Shown here: positions 45,093 through 54,310 of the stretch, one piece after another
Layout: the number at the start of each line of letters is the position of its first letter
Numbering within the stretch: position 1 is the first letter of the stretch
Source: Flavobacterium sp. UBA5153
Lineage (GTDB): Bacteria > Bacteroidota > Bacteroidia > Flavobacteriales > Flavobacteriaceae
Reading direction: 5' to 3'
Length of the DNA: 64,000 nt
NCBI GenBank assembly: GCA_002413745.1
Contig: DHXP01000073.1
Span: 262,408 to 326,407 of the forward strand
Made by a program: the position numbers and the translations under genes
The notes under the pieces: model-generated
Seen by the model: only the letters and a program-made list of their open reading frames with translations
Told to the model about the DNA's origin: nothing
The model's database searches: none

Positions 45093-45876
45093 AATAATTC
45101 CCGGTATATCCCTTCATGACCCCTCTTGATGAATTTCTGATAAAATCTAATATTTCATCGCGTTCAGGAGTTGCTTCCATTTCAGCCTCAATGATACCTA
45201 TAGCTTGGGTTACATTATAATTTTTTTGGTAAAGAATTCTATATATTTCTTGAATTTCCCTGATTTTTTCGGGCGTGAACCCCCTTCTTCTTAGTCCGAT
45301 TGAATTGATTCCCACATAAGACAAAGGCTCTTTTGCTGCCTTTGTAAATGGTGGAACATCTTTTCTGACCAATGAACCACCTGAAACCATCGCGTGATCT
45401 CCAACATTTATAAATTGATGGATGGCTGCCAAGCCTCCAATAATGGCATATTTACCAATTGTAACGTGGCCTGCAAGCGCTACTCCGTTTACGATGATGG
45501 CATTGTCACCAATATGGCAGTCATGGGCAATATGTGCCGTTGCCATAATCAAACAATTATTGCCAAGGGTTGTTTGACCTGATGCGATTGTTCCTCTATT
45601 GATGGTTACACATTCTCTGATTGTACAATTGTCGCCAATTATTGCCAAAGAATCCTCCCCACCAAACTTTAAATCTTGTGGAATTGCCGATATTACCGCA
45701 CCTGGAAAAATATTGCAATTTTTTCCTATTCTTGCGCCTTCCATTATGGTTACATTTGAACCTATCCAAGTTCCGTCACCGATGACTACATTATTATGAA
45801 TCGTTGTAAAGGGTTCAATAACTACATTTTTTGCAATTTTTGCACCCGGATGAACGTATGCTAAGGGTTGATTCAT
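45091..45876 (-). CDS. lpxA: UDP-N-acetylglucosamine acyltransferase
   Basis: A 261-residue trimeric left-handed beta-helix enzyme catalysing the first step of lipid A synthesis, adding 3-hydroxyacyl from ACP to UDP-GlcNAc. Hexapeptide repeats run from residue 8 to about 190, with the catalytic His in IMATAHIAHDCHIGDN, seen as TAHIAHDCHIG near 113-123. The C-terminal helical part contains NSIGLRRRGF, typical of LpxA. It directly follows lpxC-fabZ in the order lpxD, lpxC-fabZ, lpxA, separated only by a palindromic repeat. Certain. Confidence 0.95.
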   Translation of the reverse strand: MNQPLAYVHPGAKIAKNVVIEPFTTIHNNVVIGDGTWIGSNVTIMEGARIGKNCNIFPGAVISAIPQDLKFGGEDSLAIIGDNCTIRECVTINRGTIASGQTTLGNNCLIMATAHIAHDCHIGDNAIIVNGVALAGHVTIGKYAIIGGLAAIHQFINVGDHAMVSGGSLVRKDVPPFTKAAKEPLSYVGINSIGLRRRGFTPEKIREIQEIYRILYQKNYNVTQAIGIIEAEMEATPERDEILDFIRNSSRGVMKGYTGNY

Positions 45877-45892
45877 CTGTGATTTTTTATTT

Positions 45893-45930
45893 AGCCTCTC
45901 CCCACAACCCTCTGTAAAGGAGAGCGTAGC
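45893..45930. repeat. CCCTCTCC-type palindromic repeat between lpxC-fabZ and lpxA
   Basis: The sequence from 45894 reads cctctccccacaaccctct, then gtaaaggagag. It is a diverged third copy of the family found at 44936-45092 and sits inside the lipid A operon without separating its genes by much. Confidence 0.6.
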
Positions 45931-45946
45931 GATTGGTAGTTTATAT

Positions 45947-47344
45947 TTATTGTTTTCTAGCTATTTGCGCCATTAACTCCGCTTCGGCCACAAGTTTTCC
46001 GTTGGCATAAGCATTAGCCTGCATGTGACAAATTCCTCTTCTGATAGGAGTAATTAAATCACATTTAAAAATTAAGGTATCCCCCGGAAGCACTTTATGT
46101 TTGAATTTGACATTGTCAATTTTCATAAAGTATGTCAAATAATTTTCTGGATCAGGAACTGTGCTCAATACTAAAATCCCTCCTGTTTGTGCCATCGCTT
46201 CAACGATTATTACACCTGGCATAACCGGAGCTCCCGGAAAATGACCCACAAAGAAGTTTTCGTTCATCGTTACATTTTTCAATCCAACTATATGACTTTC
46301 GGACATTTCTATTATTCTGTCAATAAATAAAAATGGAGGTCTATGTGGAAGCACGGACATAATTTTATGAATATCCATCAAAGGCTCTTGATTCAAATCA
46401 TAAACAGGAACAAAATTTCTTTGCTCAATTTTTATGATTTTGGCCATTTTTTTAGCAAACTGTGTATTCACAAAATGACCCGGTTTATTGGCTATTATCT
46501 TTCCTTGTATTCTAGTGCCAATTAAAGCCAAATCGCCTACTACATCAAGCAATTTATGTCTAGCGGCTTCGTTCGGATAGTGCAACGTTAGATTATCTAA
46601 AATACCATTTGGTTTTACCGATATTTCGTCTTTTCCAAAGGCAACTTTTAGACTATTCATTGTTTTTTCGGAAATTTCCTTATCTACATACACAATGGCA
46701 TTATTCAAATCTCCTCCTTTTATTAAACCATCCTCTAAAAGGGATTCCAGTTCATGAAGAAAACTAAAGGTTCTTGAATCGGCAATTTCCGTTTTAAAAT
46801 CAGAAATAGTTTTCATCGTGGCATTTTGGGTTCCCAATACTTTGGTGCCAAAATCGACCATCGAGGTTATTTGATAATCATCACAAGGCATCACCAATAT
46901 CTCGCTGCCTGTTTCATCATCAGTATAAGAGATTACTTCTTTAACAATGTATATCTTTCTTTTCGCCTCTTGTTCTTGAATTCCAACTTTTTCGATAGCT
47001 TCAACAAAATATTTCGAAGAGCCATCCATAATAGGAAGTTCTGATGCGTCTAATTCAATGATGACGTTATCTAAATCACAACCAACCAATGCTGCCAGAA
47101 CATGTTCCGGCGTTTGAATTTTGACACCTAATTTTTCTAAATTGGTTCCCCTTTGCGTGTTTACAACATAATTCGCATCGGCCTCAATAATGGGCTGCCC
47201 TTCAAGATCTACTCTCACAAAAGTATAACCATTATTTATTGGTGCAGGTTTGAATGTTATTTTAACTTCTTTTCCTGTATGCAGTCCAACTCCAGTTAGT
47301 GAAATTTCTGTCTTGATGGTCTTCTGTTTAACCATTTTTTCCAT
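45947..47344 (-). CDS. lpxC-fabZ: bifunctional UDP-3-O-acyl-GlcNAc deacetylase / 3-hydroxyacyl-ACP dehydratase
   Basis: A 465-residue fusion typical of Bacteroidota. Residues 1-310 are LpxC, the zinc amidase committing lipid A synthesis, with TPEHVLAAL near 78-86 and the zinc ligands in [18 protein letters not shown], cited as [10 protein letters not shown] near 233. Residues 320-465 are FabZ, with the active-site His in [13 protein letters not shown] near 370 and the Glu in VEAMAQTGG. The product of FabZ feeds fatty acid elongation, so one protein balances lipid A and phospholipid synthesis. The start overlaps the end of lpxD by 17 bases; an alternative ATG (MVKQKT) is three codons inside. 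Confidence 0.95.
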   Translation of the reverse strand: MEKMVKQKTIKTEISLTGVGLHTGKEVKITFKPAPINNGYTFVRVDLEGQPIIEADANYVVNTQRGTNLEKLGVKIQTPEHVLAALVGCDLDNVIIELDASELPIMDGSSKYFVEAIEKVGIQEQEAKRKIYIVKEVISYTDDETGSEILVMPCDDYQITSMVDFGTKVLGTQNATMKTISDFKTEIADSRTFSFLHELESLLEDGLIKGGDLNNAIVYVDKEISEKTMNSLKVAFGKDEISVKPNGILDNLTLHYPNEAARHKLLDVVGDLALIGTRIQGKIIANKPGHFVNTQFAKKMAKIIKIEQRNFVPVYDLNQEPLMDIHKIMSVLPHRPPFLFIDRIIEMSESHIVGLKNVTMNENFFVGHFPGAPVMPGVIIVEAMAQTGGILVLSTVPDPENYLTYFMKIDNVKFKHKVLPGDTLIFKCDLITPIRRGICHMQANAYANGKLVAEAELMAQIARKQ

Positions 47345-48374
47345 TTTTTTGGTTTAATATTTGTTTTTTTAATTCTTCTATCTCAGTAACAATTTTTGGC
47401 AAATTCTTGAAATGAACATAGGATTTACTGAAATCATTGTATCCAAATGTTGGGCTTCCTTGCAAGATTTCATTATCTTTAATATTACGGGCTACACCGG
47501 ATTGCGCCTGAATTCGCACATTATCACCTATCGTCAAATGTCCTACAATGCCTACTTGACCTCCTATCATTCCGTTTTTGCCAATTTTTGTGGAACCGGC
47601 AATTCCGGTTTGGGCCGCTATTACCGTATTTTCGCCTATTTCTACATTATGCCCAATCTGGATTTGGTTGTCCAGCTTCACTCCTCTTCTTATAATGGTA
47701 GAACCCATTGTGGCCCTATCTATGGTGGTGTTTGCCCCAACTTCTACGTTATCTTCTATAATAACATTTCCTATTTGGGGAATCTTGGAAAATGTCCCGT
47801 CGGGATTTGGTGCAAAACCGAAACCATCCGCTCCAATAATAGTCCCGGAATGTATGTTGCAATTGTTGCCAATTATACTTTCTGAATGGATTTTTGCGCC
47901 AGCAAAAATAGTGACATTATCCCCTATTACCACATTTTCTCCCACGAAACAATTAGGATAAATCTTCACATTTTCACCCAAGACCACGTTTTCTCCAATG
48001 TAACTAAAGCTTCCCAAATATAAATTGGCTCCATATTTTACATTTTCCGAAAGAAATGAAGGCTGTTCAATTCCGGTTTTATTCCCTTTTTTTGCCTGGT
48101 CGTAAAATTCCAGTAATTTTGAAAAAGATAAGTAAGCATCTTCCACTTTTATTAGTGTAGTTGCCAGTTCTCTATCAGGGGCAAAAGTATTATTTACAAT
48201 AGTTATGGTAGCCTGTGTAGTATAGATGTAATTTTGGTATTTTGGGTTTGCCAAAAAGGTAAGTGATCCCTCGGATCCCTCCTCAATCTTGGACAATTTA
48301 TAAACCTCGGCATTGGGATTACCAACGACTTCTCCTTCTAAAATTCCCGCTATTTGTTCTGCTGTAAATTTCAT
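47328..48374 (-). CDS. lpxD: UDP-3-O-(3-hydroxyacyl)glucosamine N-acyltransferase
   Basis: A 348-residue enzyme for the third step of lipid A synthesis, adding the N-linked 3-hydroxyacyl chain. The N-terminal domain (1-100) binds uridine, and the hexapeptide helix (about 105-320) contains [20 protein letters not shown], split here as [13 protein letters not shown], and the active-site His in [10 protein letters not shown]. The C-terminal helix completes the trimer. First gene of the lpxD, lpxC-fabZ, lpxA unit, overlapping the second gene. This is the fuller of two LpxD-like proteins in the window. Confidence 0.94.
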   Translation of the reverse strand: MKFTAEQIAGILEGEVVGNPNAEVYKLSKIEEGSEGSLTFLANPKYQNYIYTTQATITIVNNTFAPDRELATTLIKVEDAYLSFSKLLEFYDQAKKGNKTGIEQPSFLSENVKYGANLYLGSFSYIGENVVLGENVKIYPNCFVGENVVIGDNVTIFAGAKIHSESIIGNNCNIHSGTIIGADGFGFAPNPDGTFSKIPQIGNVIIEDNVEVGANTTIDRATMGSTIIRRGVKLDNQIQIGHNVEIGENTVIAAQTGIAGSTKIGKNGMIGGQVGIVGHLTIGDNVRIQAQSGVARNIKDNEILQGSPTFGYNDFSKSYVHFKNLPKIVTEIEELKKQILNQKNGKNG

Positions 48375-48505
48375 CTTATCTGATTATATTTTTTATAAGA
48401 ATAAGATGGAAATCACTATCTATTATTCTAATTCTATTCAAAAAAAATGTACTGGCTCGTTTCATTCCGACAAAAATATAAAAAAATAGATTTTAAATGT
48501 TCATT

Positions 48506-49735
48506 TTATGCAAGTTGTTTTGGGAAACATATATAATATTTGGTTACCAATTTAGACAATGACTTCAAATTCAATTGATCAGAGGCTTCAACAATGTCTT
48601 CAATAGTTCTATCTTTTTTCAAAATCCGAATCGGTTCTGCTTCTTTACTATATGCTTGGTTTTTAATTTTACCCTTAAAAATAAAATAATTGGTTTCGAG
48701 CAAACTAATATTGTTTTCCAATGCAAAACGTTCCTTTATGAGTTGCAATTCTTCCGTTGGAATTTTTTCGCTGCTTACTTTTATTTTCAATAAATCCCTG
48801 TTGATTATCATTTTACTCAAAGATGAAAGTATAAAATCGTCCTGCTTTTGCCAAGATTTTAAGGCGCTAATAATATCAAAATCATCCAATTGTGAAAACA
48901 AATCTAGGTTTTCGCTATCGAAAATATCTAAGGTAATTTTGTTCTGCATAAAAAATAGCAACGGCTCGCTACACGGCAACACAATTCCTTTCTGGGTCAG
49001 TTCTTTGGCGCGTTTTAGGACTTTCGTCAAAATTAACTCGGCCACCAAACTGGTTTTATGCAAATAAGCCTGCCAATACATCAATCGTCTCGACATCAAG
49101 AATTTCTCTACCGAATAAATGCCTTTTTCTTCAATGACCAAAACATCGTCGACCACATTCATCATTTGGATTAATCGCTCAGAATTGACGTTTCCTTCTG
49201 CCACACCTGAATAAAAACTGTCACGTTTCAAGTAATCCATTCGATCCATATCGAGTTGGCTGGAAACGAGTTGCAGCATAAATTTTCGATGATAATCACC
49301 CTTGAAAACCTGAATAGCCAAACTCAATTGACCGTCAAATTCCACATTCAGTTGGTCCATAAACAACAATGAAATGGCCTCGTGATGCACATCTTCGACA
49401 ATGCTTTTTTCCATGGCATGCGAAAATGGTCCGTGACCTATATCGTGCAACAAAATGGCAATATACAAGGCATTTTCTTCTTCCTGCGAAATAGAAACGC
49501 CTTTAAAACGAAGTACTTCGACGGCTTTTTGCATTATATGCATACAGCCCAAAGCGTGATGAAAACGGGTATGATTTGCTCCGGGGTACACCAAATACGA
49601 CAATCCCATTTGGGAAATGCGTCGCAAACGTTGAAAATAAGGATGTTGGACTAAATCGTAAATTAAGGCATTTGGGATGGTAATGAACCCGTAAATGGGA
49701 TCATTGAATATTTTCAGCTTATTGATTTCGCTCAC
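48506..49735 (-). CDS. HD-domain phosphohydrolase
   Basis: A 409-residue cytoplasmic protein of the HD superfamily, close to SAMHD1/dGTPase-type proteins. The HD motif is LLHDIGHGPFSHAMEK, with His97 and Asp98; the first His lies in NHTRFHHALG near 59, and the distal Asp in LDMDRMDYLKRDS near 168. This is a full metal site. Members hydrolyse dNTPs or related nucleotides; the substrate here is unknown. The start is GTG at 49735, supported by the N-terminal SEINKLKIFNDPIYGFI. It has a good promoter (TTG, 19 bases, TATATTTG) and lies upstream of lpxD with a 130-base gap. Confidence 0.87.
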   Translation of the reverse strand: MSEINKLKIFNDPIYGFITIPNALIYDLVQHPYFQRLRRISQMGLSYLVYPGANHTRFHHALGCMHIMQKAVEVLRFKGVSISQEEENALYIAILLHDIGHGPFSHAMEKSIVEDVHHEAISLLFMDQLNVEFDGQLSLAIQVFKGDYHRKFMLQLVSSQLDMDRMDYLKRDSFYSGVAEGNVNSERLIQMMNVVDDVLVIEEKGIYSVEKFLMSRRLMYWQAYLHKTSLVAELILTKVLKRAKELTQKGIVLPCSEPLLFFMQNKITLDIFDSENLDLFSQLDDFDIISALKSWQKQDDFILSSLSKMIINRDLLKIKVSSEKIPTEELQLIKERFALENNISLLETNYFIFKGKIKNQAYSKEAEPIRILKKDRTIEDIVEASDQLNLKSLSKLVTKYYICFPKQLA

Positions 49736-49757
49736 TATATTGATTTGTTTTGAGGAA

Positions 49758-49787
49758 CAAATATAAGGAAAGCAGTAATTTTATCAA
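49758..49787 (-). promoter_or_regulatory. promoter of the HD phosphohydrolase gene
   Basis: The minus strand has TTG (49787-49785) and, 19 bases on, TATATTTG (49765-49758), 23 bases before the GTG start at 49735. Good match to the Bacteroidota consensus. Confidence 0.6.
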
Positions 49788-50407
49788 TAATAAATATCTA
49801 AAATGATATTCCTTTTAGAATTGTCGACTAATTTCTCAATTCTGTCATAATATATTTCGTTGACCATTGGGCAGCCAAAACTGTGACAAATGGCTTTGTC
49901 CTGCTGCTCATAAGGCACAAAACTATATTTATGCAGCACAATACTTCTCGCAAAAGCATTATTGTTGGTTGGGTCTAATCCGTATAATTTAAAGGCTTTG
50001 CCGAATTTTCCCACATATTCTTTCCCAATATAATATTTGCCTAATGAGGTGCAAAGAGAGCTGTTTGTATTGCTGAATTTCAATTCCCCGGCATTTCCCG
50101 TTTCTGAACCCAAACCGTGTGCAACCAGACCTTGATCCACTATTGTGTCCTTTTTTAAGTCATACACAATGAATCTGTTTTTACCGGACATAATTCGCAT
50201 GTCAATAAAAAAAGCCAACTCAGTATTGTATTTGGGATTATTGTTAATGAATTGCTTTATAACTTTTACTTGTTCCAATAGCCTTTCTTCAGTTGAAATG
50301 GCCACTGACGAAATTTCATGGGTCTTCTTTTCTGGATTTGGTAATTCCTTCTTGAAACTAGAAAGAAGGATTCCAATTGGAATTAATATGAAAATTATTT
50401 TTCTCAT
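49784..50407 (-). CDS. murein L,D-transpeptidase catalytic domain family protein
   Basis: 207 residues with an N-terminal signal (MRKIIFILIPIGILLSSF). The catalytic Cys motif is CHSFGCPMVN, near residue 174, preceded by a conserved His/Gly segment (GNAGELKFSNT and VAHGLGSE). The pattern matches PF13645, the YkuD-like transpeptidase catalytic domain, which cross-links or edits peptidoglycan in the periplasm. It is shorter than enzymes with LysM domains. Single gene between an HD phosphohydrolase and a repeat-rich spacer. The exact bond it acts on is unknown. Confidence 0.83.
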   Translation of the reverse strand: MRKIIFILIPIGILLSSFKKELPNPEKKTHEISSVAISTEERLLEQVKVIKQFINNNPKYNTELAFFIDMRIMSGKNRFIVYDLKKDTIVDQGLVAHGLGSETGNAGELKFSNTNSSLCTSLGKYYIGKEYVGKFGKAFKLYGLDPTNNNAFARSIVLHKYSFVPYEQQDKAICHSFGCPMVNEIYYDRIEKLVDNSKRNIILDIYY

Positions 50408-50925
50408 TGGGTAGTATGCTAATTTTATTCGGATCGTTTAGACAACAATCATGCCGTTTTCTGAAAATGATTCTGATTTTCAGAAAATAAACAAACGACA
50501 AAATTACAAAATAATTGTTTTATAAACCAAAAATTTAAAATTACATACTGCTCTTTAACAGTGTTTTATATGAAATATAAGTGTAAAGCCACAACTTGGG
50601 TTAGTGTCTGGATCGAAGAAATTCTGATTGACCCTTAAACTTTATTTATGTTTGTTAGCACGATGGCGCGGATTTATAATCCGTGCCTATTACAATTATT
50701 TAGATTACTTTTCAATTTAAATAGATAGTATTTCTATTTGCTTTTTCACTTGTGTCACTTGTGTTTATGGGCACGGATTGCAAATCCGCGCTATCGTTCA
50801 AGAGAAAAATTCTTGTATTTCCGAGCCATCTGGGTATTTTCGGCTTAACGAAAATACAATAAAAAACGGTAATTCCAATAAAGTTCCCAGTCTTGCCAAA
50901 CCGCTGTTAGTGGCTGGACTTTTTT
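50408..50925. repeat. spacer with an inverted pair of GC-rich palindromic repeats
   Basis: No gene is seen. Two related palindromes, about 50660-50690 (core GCGCGGATTTATAATCCGTG) and 50767-50798 (core GCACGGATTGCAAATCCGCG), are inverted copies of each other, about 27 of 31 positions agreeing, separated by about 80 AT-rich bases. Such a layout could fold into a large hairpin or be a small non-autonomous mobile repeat. The remaining sequence (50810-50925) is AT-rich with a short T run near 50920. Confidence 0.65.
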
Positions 50926-52212
50926 TTATAACGGGTTTACTGTTTTAAATTCAAAATTAGTAGATACGTTTAAATTATTTTCAAAATTGCCAAAGGCTTC
51001 TAAAGAATTAATTGCCTTTATATTTAAGCTTGAAAATATTTCTCTAGTAAATTTTATAGAATATATATATTGATCTTCTGCTTTTCCATTTAATTTATTA
51101 AGCCTTTGAGTATATCCTGAAACAATAATATTTGTAATTTTTGGTGAAATATTATAAAATGTTCCTGCTAAAAAAAAAGCTATTCCAGAAACACATTGAG
51201 AATATTCTTGTTTTAATTCTTTTTGGGATTTATTTTTTATTGAAATTTTTCCACTTGATAATAAACTTGCTTTTTCAGTTGGCATATGTTCAATTTCTGG
51301 CAAATCTAAATTGATTTTTAGATTTTGCTCTAGATATTTATAGTCCAATGTAAATTCTACTGGTAAAGTAATTTCACCTATTATACTTTCTATTTTACTT
51401 TCGATGTAATCATTATCACCTAATAATATTTTCTCAAGTTCGTTTTTGATTTTTAAATACTCCGCTAAATACTCTTTATCTTTTGTGTCTTTAGTATACT
51501 TTTCATTTTCATTAAATTCTTTATTTTTACTTTCCCATTCATTTGTTTTTTCTTTAAATGTTTTTTGTAAATTTTCATCAACAAAATCTTGTCTCATTTT
51601 TTTATTCTTCCAAAAAAAAACTTTTTTAATGTTTTTCTTTGCAATTATTTCTAAATCTGATTTTATTAATTCTATTTCCGGTTTTATAATATCGAATTTC
51701 TTTACGTTGTATGTTTTAGGTTTCAAATTATCAAGTTCCGTTTGAAATATATTTTCAGTAATTATTTCGGGTGTATATTTGAATATATTTATAAATTTTT
51801 CTGTTTCTTCATCAATAGAATTTTTTCTACTTTCAGTTAAATCGTAAACTACTTTTTTATAACTATCACTTTTTTTAATTTTTCTAATTAAACTTTCATC
51901 GCTTAGTATTCTACCATTTTTATCTTCAACAATTAAAACTGGAATTCCCTTTTCATCAAGTCTAATATTAACATTTATTTCGTCTTGCTGGTTTTTCGAA
52001 TTGTTTGATAATGAAGAAATATTATCGTTTGAATTTGAACTTACTTTTGTTCTTTTGTATAATCCAGTTCCTGGAATTCCTGTGTTCATATAAGTTCCAT
52101 TTTTCCCAAATGTTGCTGAAGCACCTCTAACTCCTGCACTCATACTTAAACCAGAACCTGAAAGATTTAAATTTAATCCCTTTGCTATTTTTATTCTTTT
52201 TCTAAAAGCCAT
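50926..52212 (-). CDS. DUF4236 domain protein with long C-terminal extension
   Basis: 428 residues. The first 55 match DUF4236: FRKRIKIAKGLNLNLSGSG, then SAGVRGASATFGKNGTYMN and GIPGTGLYKR. The family is of unknown function and often small. Here the remaining 370 residues are lysine- and glutamate-rich, with probable coiled-coil segments (about 130-280) and a mixed alpha/beta C-terminal part. There is no signal peptide. It is flanked by repeat-rich spacers on both sides, which suggests an accessory gene. I cannot assign a function. Confidence 0.78.
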   Translation of the reverse strand: MAFRKRIKIAKGLNLNLSGSGLSMSAGVRGASATFGKNGTYMNTGIPGTGLYKRTKVSSNSNDNISSLSNNSKNQQDEINVNIRLDEKGIPVLIVEDKNGRILSDESLIRKIKKSDSYKKVVYDLTESRKNSIDEETEKFINIFKYTPEIITENIFQTELDNLKPKTYNVKKFDIIKPEIELIKSDLEIIAKKNIKKVFFWKNKKMRQDFVDENLQKTFKEKTNEWESKNKEFNENEKYTKDTKDKEYLAEYLKIKNELEKILLGDNDYIESKIESIIGEITLPVEFTLDYKYLEQNLKINLDLPEIEHMPTEKASLLSSGKISIKNKSQKELKQEYSQCVSGIAFFLAGTFYNISPKITNIIVSGYTQRLNKLNGKAEDQYIYSIKFTREIFSSLNIKAINSLEAFGNFENNLNVSTNFEFKTVNPL

Positions 52213-52683
52213 AATTTTTTATTTAATTAGTCTTTCTGCAGATTTTTGGTAGTCTTGCCTACAACTTGCATATAAGTATGATAAAATCATACAAAGCCAC
52301 CCATTTTTGGGTAGATTGTAGTGACAAACGCCATACTTTATTGCAATTCAAATATATAAATAAATTATTACAAATAATTGAATAAAACTTTCTAATTCCT
52401 CTACTCTTTTGAGGATAAGTCTTTGGGAACTAAATATCTTGTCTTCTCGCATGCGTGAGGGATGGAAGCGGCATCCTCGCAGTGCAACGGAGAGATACAG
52501 CGCACAGTCCGACAGCGCCGCAGCTTGCGGAGGCGGTGGCACGCCCACAAGAATTTTAGCGAACTGACGAAGTAAATTCAAATTCGCATTCCGTTTTAAA
52601 GCCAATACCTTAAAATAGTATTAAATTAGCATACTATTGGCAACTTCCCCTTATAAAAAAAGTAAATTGCCGCATTGATTTAT
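52213..52683. repeat. repeat-rich spacer with a GC-rich structured element
   Basis: No gene is credible; an 85-codon frame (52348-52605, minus) only traverses the GC-rich block. From about 52440 to 52560 base composition rises sharply and includes the hairpin GCCGCAgcTTGCGGaGGC. Similar blocks (beginning tgcgtgagggatggaagcggc) recur in Flavobacterium genomes as I recall. Smaller hairpins at 52276-52292 (GTATGA/TCATAC) and 52299-52316 precede it. It may be a dispersed repeat, or an RNA-coding element. Confidence 0.6.
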
Positions 52684-52691
52684 TACTTTTG
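52684..52691 (+). promoter_or_regulatory. candidate -7 element of porX
   Basis: TACTTTTG fits TAnnTTTG, 19 bases upstream of the porX ATG at 52710. A TTG at 52667-52669 is rather close to act as the -33. Confidence 0.4.
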
Positions 52692-52709
52692 AATACTTTT
52701 TACGAAATT

Positions 52710-54263
52710 ATGGATAAGATAAAAATACTTTGGGTCGATGACGAAATTGACTATTTAAAACCCCACATTTTATTTCTGGAAAAGAAAAATTACAGTGTTA
52801 CCACTTGTAATAACGGTCGCGACGCCATTGATATTTTTGAAAACGATAATTTTGATATCGTTTTTCTGGACGAAAATATGCCCGGCATGAGTGGTTTGGA
52901 AACACTTTCGGAAATGAAGGAAAAAAAATCCTCGATCCCGATGATTATGATTACCAAAAGTGAGGAAGAATATATTATGGAGGAAGCCATTGGCTCAAAA
53001 ATCGCCGATTATTTGATAAAACCGGTGAATCCAAACCAGATTTTGTTGAGTTTGAAAAAGAATTTGGATCATTCACGATTGATTTCCCAGAAAACGACCT
53101 TGGATTACCAAAAAGAATTCCGGAAAATTTCGATGGAAATGGCGATGGTCAATTCCTATGAAGATTGGGTTGAATTGTATAAAAAATTGGTTTTTTGGGA
53201 ATTGGAACTTGAAAACATTGATGACCAAGGTATGATTGAAATTTTGGAATCCCAAAAAGCGGAAGCCAATTCACAATTCGGGAAATTCATAGAACGCAAT
53301 TATGAAGATTGGTTTGCCCCAAAAGCTGACAAACCCATACAATCTCACACTTTATTCAGGGAATTAGTTGTTCCGGAAATTGTAAAAAAAGACAAACCCA
53401 TACTGTTTGTGGTAATTGATAATTTGCGTTACGACCAATGGAAGGTTTTTGAAAACGTGGTGGGCAATCACTATAAATTAGAAAAAGAAGTGCCATATTA
53501 CGCCATTTTACCCACGGCGACACAATATGCCCGAAATGCCATTTTCTCCGGTTTGACTCCGCTTGAAATGGAAAAACAGTTTCCTCAATATTGGAAAAAC
53601 GATCCTGAAGAAGGCGGAAAAAACTTGTTTGAAGCCGAATTTTTGGCAGCACAATTAAAACGACTCGGGTTGAACATCAAGCAGGATTATTTTAAAATCA
53701 CCAATCTTGCCGGTGGAAAAAGACTGGTTGAAAATTTCAAAACACTGAAAAACAATGATTTGGTTACGGTGGTTTACAATTTTGTGGATATGCTTTCGCA
53801 CGCAAAAACCGAAATGGATGTGGTAAAAGAACTGGCTTCAGATGATAAAGCCTACCGCTCGTTGACTTTGAGCTGGTTTAAAAATTCTCCCCTTTTGGAA
53901 ATTATTCAGCAAGCGCAAAAACTGGGATTCAAGTTAATTTTGACTACGGATCACGGAACCATAAACGTAAAAAATCCTTCAAAAGTTGTTGGAGATAAAA
54001 ATACAAGTCTTAATTTACGATACAAAACGGGACGCAGTTTAACATACGAACACAAAGATGTTTATGCCGTGAAAGAACCAAAAAATATAGGCTTGCCCAC
54101 AATTAATATGAGCAGTTCCTATATTTTCGCAAAAAATGATTTATTTTTGGCTTATGTCAACAACTTCAATCATTACGTGAGTTATTATAAAAACACGTAC
54201 CAACACGGTGGAATTTCTTTGGAGGAAATGATTATTCCGTTCTTGATTTTTAACCCAAAATAA
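52710..54263 (+). CDS. porX: type IX secretion system response regulator PorX
   Basis: 517 residues from ATG 52710; an in-frame TTG at 52689 precedes the family-like start MDKIKILWVDDE. Residues 1-120 are a CheY-like receiver with Asp10/Asp11, phospho-acceptor Asp54 (FLDENMPG) and the Lys in LIKPVNP. Residues 200-517 are an alkaline-phosphatase-superfamily PglZ domain (VIDNLRYDQW near 241, ILTTDHGT near 416). In Porphyromonas and Flavobacterium, PorX with the kinase PorY controls the type IX secretion system. No porY lies in this window. It supports the view that this organism secretes proteins by T9SS and may glide. Confidence 0.94.
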   Translation: MDKIKILWVDDEIDYLKPHILFLEKKNYSVTTCNNGRDAIDIFENDNFDIVFLDENMPGMSGLETLSEMKEKKSSIPMIMITKSEEEYIMEEAIGSKIADYLIKPVNPNQILLSLKKNLDHSRLISQKTTLDYQKEFRKISMEMAMVNSYEDWVELYKKLVFWELELENIDDQGMIEILESQKAEANSQFGKFIERNYEDWFAPKADKPIQSHTLFRELVVPEIVKKDKPILFVVIDNLRYDQWKVFENVVGNHYKLEKEVPYYAILPTATQYARNAIFSGLTPLEMEKQFPQYWKNDPEEGGKNLFEAEFLAAQLKRLGLNIKQDYFKITNLAGGKRLVENFKTLKNNDLVTVVYNFVDMLSHAKTEMDVVKELASDDKAYRSLTLSWFKNSPLLEIIQQAQKLGFKLILTTDHGTINVKNPSKVVGDKNTSLNLRYKTGRSLTYEHKDVYAVKEPKNIGLPTINMSSSYIFAKNDLFLAYVNNFNHYVSYYKNTYQHGGISLEEMIIPFLIFNPK

Positions 54264-54310
54264 ATAGTGGTCAGTTTGCAGATAAAAACCGAACACTGAA
54301 CACTTAAATT

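Noticed and set aside
52348-52605. An 85-codon open frame on the minus strand
   Set aside because: It lies over the GC-rich repeat block, has no family resemblance, and its composition follows the repeat and not a protein.
52710-54263. PglZ domain suggesting a BREX phage-defence system
   Set aside because: The domain is fused to a receiver domain as in PorX, and no other BREX genes are present.
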